Positions 24,112-30,194 of a stretch of DNA of 39,022 bases are shown here, in pieces. The notes under the pieces are model-generated. The model worked only from the letters and a program-made list of their open reading frames with translations, ran no database searches and was not told the DNA's origin. The stretch is from Anaerolineales bacterium. GTDB taxonomy: Bacteria > Chloroflexota > Anaerolineae > Anaerolineales > Villigracilaceae. A program made the position numbers and the translations under genes. The stretch spans positions 1 to 39,022 of the forward strand of contig JANJTV010000116.1 of the NCBI GenBank assembly GCA_024710905.1, written 5' to 3'. Each line of letters opens with the position of its first letter. The stretch's first letter is position 1.

Positions 24112-24138
24112 GATAAAACTTGCTCCTGTCAACAAAAT

Positions 24139-24155
24139 ACCAGCCAGTGGCTGGT
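24139..24155 (-). other. Hairpin in the secD 5' leader
   Basis: ACCAGCCA-G-TGGCTGGT is a perfect 17-base palindrome within the predicted leader of secD, between the promoter and start codon. It could form a small RNA hairpin or bind a regulator. Function unknown. Confidence 0.4.
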
Positions 24156-24165
24156 GCAATTCTCG

Positions 24166-24194
24166 ATTATACTCCCGTTACGGGTTATAGCCAA
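24166..24194 (-). promoter_or_regulatory. Sigma70-type promoter of secD
   Basis: TTGGCT (24194-24189), a 17-base spacer and TATAAT (24171-24166) on the minus strand. Transcription would begin near 24159, giving a leader of about 48 bases. Confidence 0.72.
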
Positions 24195-24235
24195 ACAATT
24201 TTGATTGTTTTAATGAAAGAAGCGGCATTTTGTTG

Positions 24236-24264
24236 TTGACACAACCTGCCTGCCTGTGTATAAT
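24236..24264 (+). promoter_or_regulatory. Perfect-consensus sigma70 promoter of the rplU-rpmA-rpmE operon
   Basis: TTGACA (24236-24241), exactly 17 bases, then TATAAT (24259-24264). All twelve hexamer positions and the spacing match the consensus. It lies about 120 bases upstream of rplU and is divergent from the secD promoter. Confidence 0.88.
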
Positions 24265-24270
24265 CCTTGT

Positions 24271-24383
24271 TCGCGCCTGCCCCGGCAGTTCCCTGGCTGG
24301 GGCGGCAGAATGTATCCAGGCAACCCCGCAGCGTGGCGCAATGGCGCGATGTCTGTGGCGAAGCGAAAACCAGGAGAATTATA
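24271..24383 (+). promoter_or_regulatory. Long leader of the rplU operon with a GC-rich hairpin
   Basis: About 110 bases separate the promoter from rplU. Near its 5' end CCCCGGC and GCTGGGG can pair (7 bp, one G-U) around a 9-base loop, and flanking CTGCC/GGCAG copies give alternative pairings. Leaders before L21 operons in other bacteria are often autoregulatory, but I cannot match this one to a known family. Confidence 0.4.
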
Positions 24384-24701
24384 ATGAAATATGCAATTGT
24401 TGAAAGTGGCGGCAAACAGTATCGTGCCGTCGAAGGCGGCACGATCGAGGTCGATCTGCTGCACATTGAAACCGGCAAGAACATCAAGTTGGAAGACGTT
24501 TTGCTGGTTGCAAATGGGGATGACATCTCCGTCGGGACGCCCACCGTCAAGGGCGCATCCATTAAGGCAACGGTTGTTGAGCACTTTAAGGGCGAGAAGA
24601 CGATTAATTTCCACTATTCCCCCAAGAAGCGCATTCGCGAAAAGACCGGTCACCGCCAGTCGTATACCCGCCTGGCAATTGAAAAAATCGAAGCGAAGTA
24701 A
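24384..24701 (+). CDS. rplU: 50S ribosomal protein L21
   Basis: ATG at 24384 has AGGAG eight bases upstream and starts the standard L21 N-terminus [19 protein letters not shown]; the frame upstream of it is leader, not protein. The 105-residue product ends with [25 protein letters not shown], the conserved basic tail that contacts 23S rRNA domain VI. It is first in an rplU-rpmA-rpmE operon. Length is normal for the family. Confidence 0.97.
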   Translation: MKYAIVESGGKQYRAVEGGTIEVDLLHIETGKNIKLEDVLLVANGDDISVGTPTVKGASIKATVVEHFKGEKTINFHYSPKKRIREKTGHRQSYTRLAIEKIEAK

Positions 24702-24715
24702 GAAAAGAGGACACC

Positions 24716-24985
24716 ATGGCTCATAAAAAAGGTGGCGGTTCCAGCCGCAACGGTCGTGACTCAAATTCCCAGCGCCTCGGCGTAAAACGCTATGCCGGGC
24801 AGGCTGTGTTGTCTGGCAACATCCTCGTTCGCCAGCGCGGTACCAGCATTCACCCTGGCCTGAATGTAGATAAGGGTCGAGATGACACCTTGTTTGCCAC
24901 CATCGACGGCGTGGTCGTGTTTGATGTGGTGCGTGGCAAGAAACGCGTTAATGTCATCCCGGCTGAAGCCCTGGCTGCGGAATAG
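24716..24985 (+). CDS. rpmA: 50S ribosomal protein L27
   Basis: The 89-residue protein begins [20 protein letters not shown], the N-terminal tail that reaches the peptidyl transferase centre. It continues with [20 protein letters not shown] and the [12 protein letters not shown] core. No N-terminal cleavable extension of the Firmicutes kind is present. The rplU-rpmA pair is 14 bases apart, as in most bacteria. Confidence 0.97.
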   Translation: MAHKKGGGSSRNGRDSNSQRLGVKRYAGQAVLSGNILVRQRGTSIHPGLNVDKGRDDTLFATIDGVVVFDVVRGKKRVNVIPAEALAAE

Positions 24986-24996
24986 GAAGAAATCTA

Positions 24997-25473
24997 ATGA
25001 GAGCTGATATTCATCCCAAGTATTTTACAGACGCCAAGGTTGTTTGCGCCTCCTGCGGTACCACCTGGACGACTGGCTCCACCCGCAAAGACCTGCATGT
25101 CGAAGTTTGTTCCAATTGCCACCCGTTCTTCTCCGGTGAGCAGGCCCGCATTATCGACATCGAAGGCCAGGTGGATCGTTTCTACAAGAAGTTGCAGGCC
25201 CGCCAGGAGTATGTTGAGACCCAGAAGACTCGCGAAGAATCGCGCGTTTCCCCCAGGCGTCCTGTTGCTGAACTGGAACTCGGCGCCCGCCCGACCAAAT
25301 CCCTGGCTGAGGCTGGTATTACCGAAGTCGGTCAGTTGATTGCCAAGATGGCCGAGGGTGATGACGCCGTGCTGGCGATTGATGGTTTTGGCCGCAAAGG
25401 CCTGATTGACGCCAAGAAGAAATTGCGCGCGCTGGGCTATGATGTGCCCTTGTCGGCCGCTGAAGCCGCCTAA
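24997..25473 (+). CDS. rpmE: 50S ribosomal protein L31 with a C-terminal helix-hairpin-helix extension resembling RNA polymerase alpha CTD
   Basis: Residues 1-70 are a zinc-type L31: [10 protein letters not shown], Cys17 and Cys20 (CASC), Cys38 and Cys41 (CSNC), and HPFFSGEQ. A basic linker (about 71-90) leads to a second domain at about 92-148. That domain contains [16 protein letters not shown] and [20 protein letters not shown], which closely follows the tandem helix-hairpin-helix pattern of the RNA polymerase alpha-subunit C-terminal domain (...AGI.TVGDLL...GFGRKSL.E.K..L..LG). Ordinary L31 is about 70 residues; this is 158. The extension could bind rRNA or DNA; what it does is not known. 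It is third in the rplU operon. Confidence 0.93.
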   Translation: MRADIHPKYFTDAKVVCASCGTTWTTGSTRKDLHVEVCSNCHPFFSGEQARIIDIEGQVDRFYKKLQARQEYVETQKTREESRVSPRRPVAELELGARPTKSLAEAGITEVGQLIAKMAEGDDAVLAIDGFGRKGLIDAKKKLRALGYDVPLSAAEAA

Positions 25474-25498
25474 CATTCGGTAAAAATCTAGTAAACTT

Positions 25499-25530
25499 AC
25501 AGGCAGGTGCAACCAAGCGCCTGCCTGTTT
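25499..25530 (+). terminator. Intrinsic terminator of the rplU-rpmA-rpmE operon
   Basis: ACAGGCAGGTGC and GCGCCTGCCTGT form a 12-bp stem (one G-U) around AACCAA, followed by TTTGATTT. An in-frame ATG at 25507 lies inside this stem, which argues against its use as the tdk start. Confidence 0.85.
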
Positions 25531-25563
25531 GATTTAATCCCATTTCATTTTCCTGGAGGTTTT

Positions 25564-26136
25564 GTGACACCCCACACCCACGGTTGGATTGAAGTTGTTA
25601 CCGGGTCTATGTTCAGCGGCAAGACCGATGAATTGATTCGCCGCCTACGCCGGGCGGTCATTGCGCGCAAGCACGTACAGGTCTTTAAACCCGCCATTGA
25701 TGTGCGCTATGGCGTGGAAAAAGTCACCTCGCACGCCGGGGCCGAGTTTGACGCCGTGCCTGTCCAGAAGGCAGGTGACATCCTCGGGGTGATTGACCCG
25801 GAAACCCGGGTGGTGGGTGTGGATGAGGCCCAGTTCTTTGATGAGAATATTGTGCAGGTGACCGCGGAGCTGGCCCAAAAAGGCCTGCGTGTCATTGTGG
25901 CCGGGCTGGATACTGACTTCCGAGGCGAGCCCTTCGGGCCGATCCCTGCTTTGCTGGCAAAGGCCGAAAAGGTGGATAAGCTCCAGGCAATCTGCATGGT
26001 CTGTGGTGAGCCAGCTTGTCGCACCCAACGCCTGGTGAACGGGAAACCGGCGCGTTATGATGATCCCGTTGTGATCGTGGGCGCATCCGAATTGTATGAA
26101 GCCCGCTGCCGGGAACACCACGAAGTACCAGTGTAG
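25564..26136 (+). CDS. tdk: Thymidine kinase (type II)
   Basis: A GTG start at 25564 with GGAGG four bases upstream gives 190 residues beginning [20 protein letters not shown]; the upstream ATG at 25507 lies in the preceding terminator. P-loop [12 protein letters not shown], Walker [11 protein letters not shown], and the zinc region [13 protein letters not shown] with [10 protein letters not shown] match class II thymidine kinases, which phosphorylate thymidine to dTMP in salvage. The lasso loop ([18 protein letters not shown]) is present. It is followed by hpt after 8 bases, so the two salvage genes form an operon. Confidence 0.94.
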   Translation: MTPHTHGWIEVVTGSMFSGKTDELIRRLRRAVIARKHVQVFKPAIDVRYGVEKVTSHAGAEFDAVPVQKAGDILGVIDPETRVVGVDEAQFFDENIVQVTAELAQKGLRVIVAGLDTDFRGEPFGPIPALLAKAEKVDKLQAICMVCGEPACRTQRLVNGKPARYDDPVVIVGASELYEARCREHHEVPV

Positions 26137-26144
26137 AGGTGATT

Positions 26145-26708
26145 ATGCAGGCATACCAGGAATTTTTGGCCGAAACGTTGATTGATGCTCCGACACTGCA
26201 GGAGAGGATTGCTTCCCTGGCAGAGGAGATCAACCGTGATTATGCAGACAAACATGAAGACCTGTTATTGATTTGCATCCTGCGCGGGGCCCTGCCTTTT
26301 ATGGTGGATCTGATGCGCCACATCACCATTCCGCACCAAATGGACTGCATGGCAATTTCATCCTACGGGGTGGGGAAGTTTCAGTCCAGTGGGAATGTGC
26401 GTGTAACCTACGATTTGCAAACCAATATCGCCGGAAAGCACGTCTTGCTGGTGGAGGATATTGTGGATAGCGGGCATACCATTTCGCATGTCTTGGAAAT
26501 GTTAAAAACGCGCAATCCCGCCAGCCTGCGGGTGTGTTCCCTGCTGGACAAAGAAGAGCGTCGTGAGGTGGTCGTCCCAATCCATTATCGCGGGTTCAGC
26601 ATCCCGAATAGATACGTTTTTGGCTACGGGTTGGATATAGATGAGTATTATCGCAACCTGCCTTTTATTGGCGTCGTAGATCTGGAGAAGTATCAGAGCC
26701 CCGGCTGA
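26145..26708 (+). CDS. hpt: Hypoxanthine phosphoribosyltransferase
   Basis: ATG at 26145 has GAGG five bases upstream; a GTG two codons earlier is possible. The 187-residue enzyme carries the PRPP-binding motif VLLVEDIVDSGHTIS, the flexible loop SSYGVGKFQSSGNV and the purine-site region KEERREVVVPIHYRGFSIPNRYVFGYGLDIDEYYRNLP. It converts hypoxanthine or guanine plus PRPP to IMP or GMP. It lies between tdk and the nucleotidyltransferase gene; its TGA is one base from the next ATG, so expression is probably coupled. Confidence 0.96.
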   Translation: MQAYQEFLAETLIDAPTLQERIASLAEEINRDYADKHEDLLLICILRGALPFMVDLMRHITIPHQMDCMAISSYGVGKFQSSGNVRVTYDLQTNIAGKHVLLVEDIVDSGHTISHVLEMLKTRNPASLRVCSLLDKEERREVVVPIHYRGFSIPNRYVFGYGLDIDEYYRNLPFIGVVDLEKYQSPG

Positions 26709-26709
26709 A

Positions 26710-28386
26710 ATGACAGATTTGCCAGATGCCAGCCTGCCGCCAGGTTCCCCGTCACCCTATGCGGGTCGATGGGTGGCGATTCTGCGCGGTCAGGTAATCG
26801 CCCAGGGCAACAGCCGCGAACAGGTGCTTGAAGCCGCCCGCCGGTTACGTTACAAGGAAACCCCCGAAGTTAAATTTATGAGCGTTTTACCCACCAGCAT
26901 TAGTTCTTATGTGGAGTGCGTCCGTGCAGCCCTGCCAGACGGCAATGACGCGTACCTGGTCGGCGGGGTGGTACGGGATTTGCTGCTCAATCGCCCCATC
27001 CATGATCTGGATTTTGCCGTTTCGGGCAACGGCCTGGCGCTGGCCCGAAAAGTTGCGGAAAGTCTGCCGCACGCTGCTTTTTATGCGTTGGATGAGGCTA
27101 CCGATACTGGTCGGGTGGTGATCCAGCCTCCTGAGGGGCCTAGGATCTTCCTCGATTTTGCCGCTTTTCGTGGCGAGGATTTGCAGGCCGACCTGCGTGG
27201 CCGTGATTTCACCATCAATGCCATTGCAATGGATTTGCAGACCGAGAAGTTGATCGACCCGCATGGCGGGGCGCTGGACCTGCGCGAAAAACGCCTGCGG
27301 GCTTGCTCCCCCGAAGCGTTTACCGACGACCCAATTCGCATCCTGCGCGGTGTGCGTCTGGCTGCCGGGCTGGGTTTTACCATTGAAACGCAAACTCGCC
27401 AGTGGATGAAAGATGCTGTCAGCTTGCTCGGCAAACCATCCCCGGAGCGTTTTCGGGACGAGCTCTTCAAAATACTGGACGGGCCGCGCCCGGAGACATC
27501 CCTGCGGGCGTTGGAGTTGCTGGGCGGGTTCCAGGTCCCTTTGCCAGAAATTGATACATTGACAGGTGTTGAGCAATCTGCCCCGCATGTTTACGATGTC
27601 TGGACGCATACCCTGGCTGTCCTGCGCCATCTTAACCACATCCTCGTGGCGCTGGCGCCTGCATATGACGAAGACCGCGCCAATGCCGATCTCTACACAG
27701 GCTTATTGGTTTTACGCCTTGGTCGCTATCGCCAGCAGTTGGGTGACTATTTTGGCGGGCCGCTTAACCCGGAACGTTCAATGCGGTCACTGCTTTTGTT
27801 TGCGGCGCTGTATCATGATATTTGCAAGCCGGAGACCAAAACCATTGAGCCGGACGGGCGTATCCGCTTCCTGGGCCACGAAGAAAAAGGCAGCCAGGCG
27901 GTTGTTCGCCGGGGGATTGCCCTGCGCTTAAGTAATGGCGAAATCGATTTCCTGCGCACAGTCATCAAAAACCATATGCGCATTCATGATTTTGCCTACC
28001 GGCTGGTGCATCAAAATGAACAACCCACCCGCCGCGCGATATATCGATTTTTCCGTGACACTGGCACGGCCGGGGTGGCGCTGGTCCTGCTTTCCCTGGC
28101 GGATACCCGTGCCGTATATGAACAAACCCTGCCACAGGAACACTGGGCTGCCTGCCTGGACGTCTCCCGTGCATTGTTGGAAGCTTGGTACGAAACATCG
28201 GAGCAGGTCGTTTCACCGCCATCGCTGGTGAACGGCGATGACTTGATGTCCGAACTCGGACTTAAACCGGGCAGCGTGTTGGGGAAACTGCTGGAGGCGA
28301 TTCGCGAGGCCCAGGCTGAAGGTATTCTCATTTCCCGCGAGCAGGCCCTCGATTTTTCCCGTCGTTGGCTGGCTGGCCAAAACTAA
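26710..28386 (+). CDS. CCA-adding enzyme / poly(A) polymerase family protein with N-terminal DUF5678-like domain and HD region
   Basis: This 558-residue protein has three parts. Residues about 16-57 (YAGRWVAILRGQVIAQGNSREQVLEAARR) resemble the small DUF5678 domain. Residues about 70-300 are a class II nucleotidyltransferase: DAYLVGGVVRDLLLNRPIHDLDFAV with the two catalytic Asp of D-L-D, RDFTINAIAMDLQ, and the tRNA-binding neck DPIRILRGVRLAAGLGF. The C-terminal part includes HD-like sequences (AALYHDICKPET, FLGHEEKGS, VIKNHMRIHDFAYR). It should add CCA or A residues to tRNA 3' ends; the two activities cannot be told apart by eye. It follows hpt by one base. The DUF5678 fusion is unusual. Confidence 0.88.
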   Translation: MTDLPDASLPPGSPSPYAGRWVAILRGQVIAQGNSREQVLEAARRLRYKETPEVKFMSVLPTSISSYVECVRAALPDGNDAYLVGGVVRDLLLNRPIHDLDFAVSGNGLALARKVAESLPHAAFYALDEATDTGRVVIQPPEGPRIFLDFAAFRGEDLQADLRGRDFTINAIAMDLQTEKLIDPHGGALDLREKRLRACSPEAFTDDPIRILRGVRLAAGLGFTIETQTRQWMKDAVSLLGKPSPERFRDELFKILDGPRPETSLRALELLGGFQVPLPEIDTLTGVEQSAPHVYDVWTHTLAVLRHLNHILVALAPAYDEDRANADLYTGLLVLRLGRYRQQLGDYFGGPLNPERSMRSLLLFAALYHDICKPETKTIEPDGRIRFLGHEEKGSQAVVRRGIALRLSNGEIDFLRTVIKNHMRIHDFAYRLVHQNEQPTRRAIYRFFRDTGTAGVALVLLSLADTRAVYEQTLPQEHWAACLDVSRALLEAWYETSEQVVSPPSLVNGDDLMSELGLKPGSVLGKLLEAIREAQAEGILISREQALDFSRRWLAGQN

Positions 28387-28397
28387 CAGGAGGCAGT

Positions 28398-29165
28398 ATG
28401 AAAACGATTTCAATGGATGGGAGAACCATTTCTTATCATCGCCAGGGGCATGGCGTACCGCTGGTTTTGGTGCATGGTTTCCCGCTTGACCACACAACCT
28501 GGCTTCCCCTGGTGCCGCACCTGGAAAGGCATTTTGATCTCATTCTGCCAGACCTGCGAGGCTTCGGTGAATCAAGTGCAGGCCGTGGGGATATCCGCAT
28601 GGAAGAATATGCCGCAGACCTGGCCGCTTTGCTGGACGCCTGCGAACTCCCGAAGGCCGTTGTCGCCGGTCATTCAATGGGCGGATATGTGGCCCTGGCC
28701 TTTGCGCGGCGTACCCCGCAGCGGTTGCTTGGCCTAGGCCTGGTTGGTTCACAGGTTGCTGCTGACCCACCGGAACGGCAAACTGCACGTTATGAGACGG
28801 CGGCGCTTGTCCGTGAGCAGGGTGTAAAGGCTGTATTGGGGATGGCTGAGAAACTTTCTGCAACACAGGAACATGTCACCTTTTTCAGGTCGGTCATCCA
28901 GCGCCAGAATGCTGAAGGGGTTGCTGCTGCCCTGGCAGCCATGGCAGAACGGTCTGACGCAGCGGAGGTTATTAAAGCAATCCCTGTCCCGCTTTTGTTG
29001 TTGCATGGAGATGTGGATGGATTAATCCCGGTGGAGCGTTCTCGGGAGATCAAACAATTGCAACCTGCTGCGCATTTGGTTGAGTTGGACGGGGTGGGGC
29101 ATTCACCCCCCTTGGAAGCGCCTGAACGGACGGCGCAAGCCTTTGTTGATGTATTTGGGAACTAG
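28398..29165 (+). CDS. Alpha/beta-hydrolase fold protein
   Basis: ATG at 28398 with CAGGAGG upstream gives 255 residues. The fold is clear: HGFPLDHTTW (oxyanion region), nucleophile elbow GHSMGG with Ser93, acidic residue in LLLHGDVDGLIP, and the catalytic His in LDGVGHSPPLEAPE. Members of this group include esterases, haloperoxidase-like enzymes and MenH-like proteins; the substrate cannot be read from sequence. No signal peptide, so it is cytosolic. It starts 11 bases after the nucleotidyltransferase and is the last gene before a strong terminator. Confidence 0.9.
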   Translation: MKTISMDGRTISYHRQGHGVPLVLVHGFPLDHTTWLPLVPHLERHFDLILPDLRGFGESSAGRGDIRMEEYAADLAALLDACELPKAVVAGHSMGGYVALAFARRTPQRLLGLGLVGSQVAADPPERQTARYETAALVREQGVKAVLGMAEKLSATQEHVTFFRSVIQRQNAEGVAAALAAMAERSDAAEVIKAIPVPLLLLHGDVDGLIPVERSREIKQLQPAAHLVELDGVGHSPPLEAPERTAQAFVDVFGN

Positions 29166-29172
29166 AATCAAA

Positions 29173-29206
29173 CCGCCCGCCATTGAGAATGGCGGGCGGA
29201 CTTTTT
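29173..29206 (+). terminator. Intrinsic terminator after the tdk-hpt-CCA-hydrolase operon
   Basis: CCGCCCGCCATT, loop GAG and AATGGCGGGCGG form a perfect 12-bp stem followed by ACTTTTT. Confidence 0.92.
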
Positions 29207-29219
29207 ACGATGACAAAAG

Positions 29220-29516
29220 CTAAGGGTAGATGTCGTTTAGGATTGGCTCGTAAGTGCAGCGGCAGCCATTTGCGTGGGAACATCCCTCATGAGGCAGGAC
29301 CGGTACGGCATCTTTGGGGAAACTTCCGCGTGACTCATAACAAAGCGGGCAGGCATCCCCAGAGACATTGATGCGCACCAGGTTGACGCGCGGGTTGTCT
29401 CGGAAATTCTTCAGGGCAACATTGTTGACAGAGAACTCAGCCAGGTCAGCCTGACAGTTAACGCAGGCCTGGGCAGTGTCGGGTGATGATGCATTACAGC
29501 GGGAGCAGGTTTGCAA
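29220..29516 (-). CDS. Small zinc-ribbon protein with a CRC motif, unknown function
   Basis: The start is TTG at 29516, preceded by a perfect AGGAGG at five bases. The 98-residue product has an N-terminal zinc ribbon (C4, C7, C18, C21: CSRC...CVNC). A second cysteine set follows: CPLC at 56-59, then LPHEGCSHANGCRCTYEP. That pattern, C-P-L-C followed by P-x-H...C-R-C-T, resembles the C-terminal motif of phage Mu gpF-like proteins, though no phage gene is near. No membrane segment. It lies downstream of a receiver protein on the same strand, after a 60-base gap. I do not recognise a defined family. Confidence 0.75.
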   Translation of the reverse strand: MQTCSRCNASSPDTAQACVNCQADLAEFSVNNVALKNFRDNPRVNLVRINVSGDACPLCYESRGSFPKDAVPVLPHEGCSHANGCRCTYEPILNDIYP

Positions 29517-29576
29517 AACGGCCTCCTGAAACTTTTTTGTATTGTACTCTGGCGGCCTGTCTCTGCAAAGGGTTTG

Positions 29577-30026
29577 TTAAAAATTTAACGAATTGGCATT
29601 CAGCGAACCGGTCTGCCGAAGCAAGGGTTTCTCAGGGGATTGTTCAGCCTGGGCGCGGCGAGTCAGGTTGTTGATGTGTGCCACCAGTACCCCGGCAGGC
29701 ACAGGTTTGGTCAGGTAGTCATCGGCTCCGGCGTCCAGCGCGTTGGCGATGAGATGCGGGTCATCGATGGCAGAGAGGATGGCGATTGGCGCGGTTGTAT
29801 TCTTGCGCAGTTCGCGACAGATTTCCCAACCGTCCCTTTGGGGCATGACCAGGTCGAGCAGGATCATATCCGGGTTGGCGCTGCGGGCCAGGGTCAGGCC
29901 TTCCTGGCTGTTATTGGCCGCGATGACGTTCATGCCGTGACTGCCCAGCATCAGGCTGAGCAGGTCTGTCATTGCGGGGTCATCATCAATGGTAAGGACA
30001 GTAATGGTTTTACTCATGGTTGTCAC
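29577..30026 (-). CDS. Stand-alone response regulator receiver protein
   Basis: A GTG start at 30026 with GAGG five bases upstream gives 149 residues. The receiver signature is complete: acidic pocket TIDDD, phosphoacceptor Asp in MILLDLVMPQRDGWE, Ser in AILSAIDD, and Lys in DDYLTKPVP. After the receiver there is a 25-residue polar tail and no output domain, as in CheY-like or phosphorelay proteins. No histidine kinase is adjacent. It is divergent from ppdK, with 168 bases between them. Confidence 0.93.
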   Translation of the reverse strand: MTTMSKTITVLTIDDDPAMTDLLSLMLGSHGMNVIAANNSQEGLTLARSANPDMILLDLVMPQRDGWEICRELRKNTTAPIAILSAIDDPHLIANALDAGADDYLTKPVPAGVLVAHINNLTRRAQAEQSPEKPLLRQTGSLNANSLNF

Positions 30027-30099
30027 ATTATCCTCGAGGCGGTCTTCTTTTTACTTTGCAACTGACCTACAATTTGATTGGGTTTATTAAGAAGGATGT

Positions 30100-30113
30100 C
30101 ATCATATATGATG
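30100..30113. repeat. Short palindrome in the divergent region upstream of ppdK
   Basis: CATCATATATGATG is a perfect 14-base palindrome located 82 bases upstream of ppdK and 74 upstream of the receiver gene. It may be an operator; AT-rich chance palindromes are also common. Confidence 0.3.
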
Positions 30114-30194
30114 AGCAAGGGCAGGTTTTCAAAAATAGGTTTGTGGTAAACTTCACAGAGTTGCCATTATTAATCCCTATCAAGGAGACCGAAA

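Noticed and set aside
25507..25563. Upstream ATG extension of thymidine kinase (19 extra residues)
   Set aside because: The ATG lies inside the terminator hairpin of the ribosomal operon, and GTG at 25564 has GGAGG just upstream and a better N-terminus.
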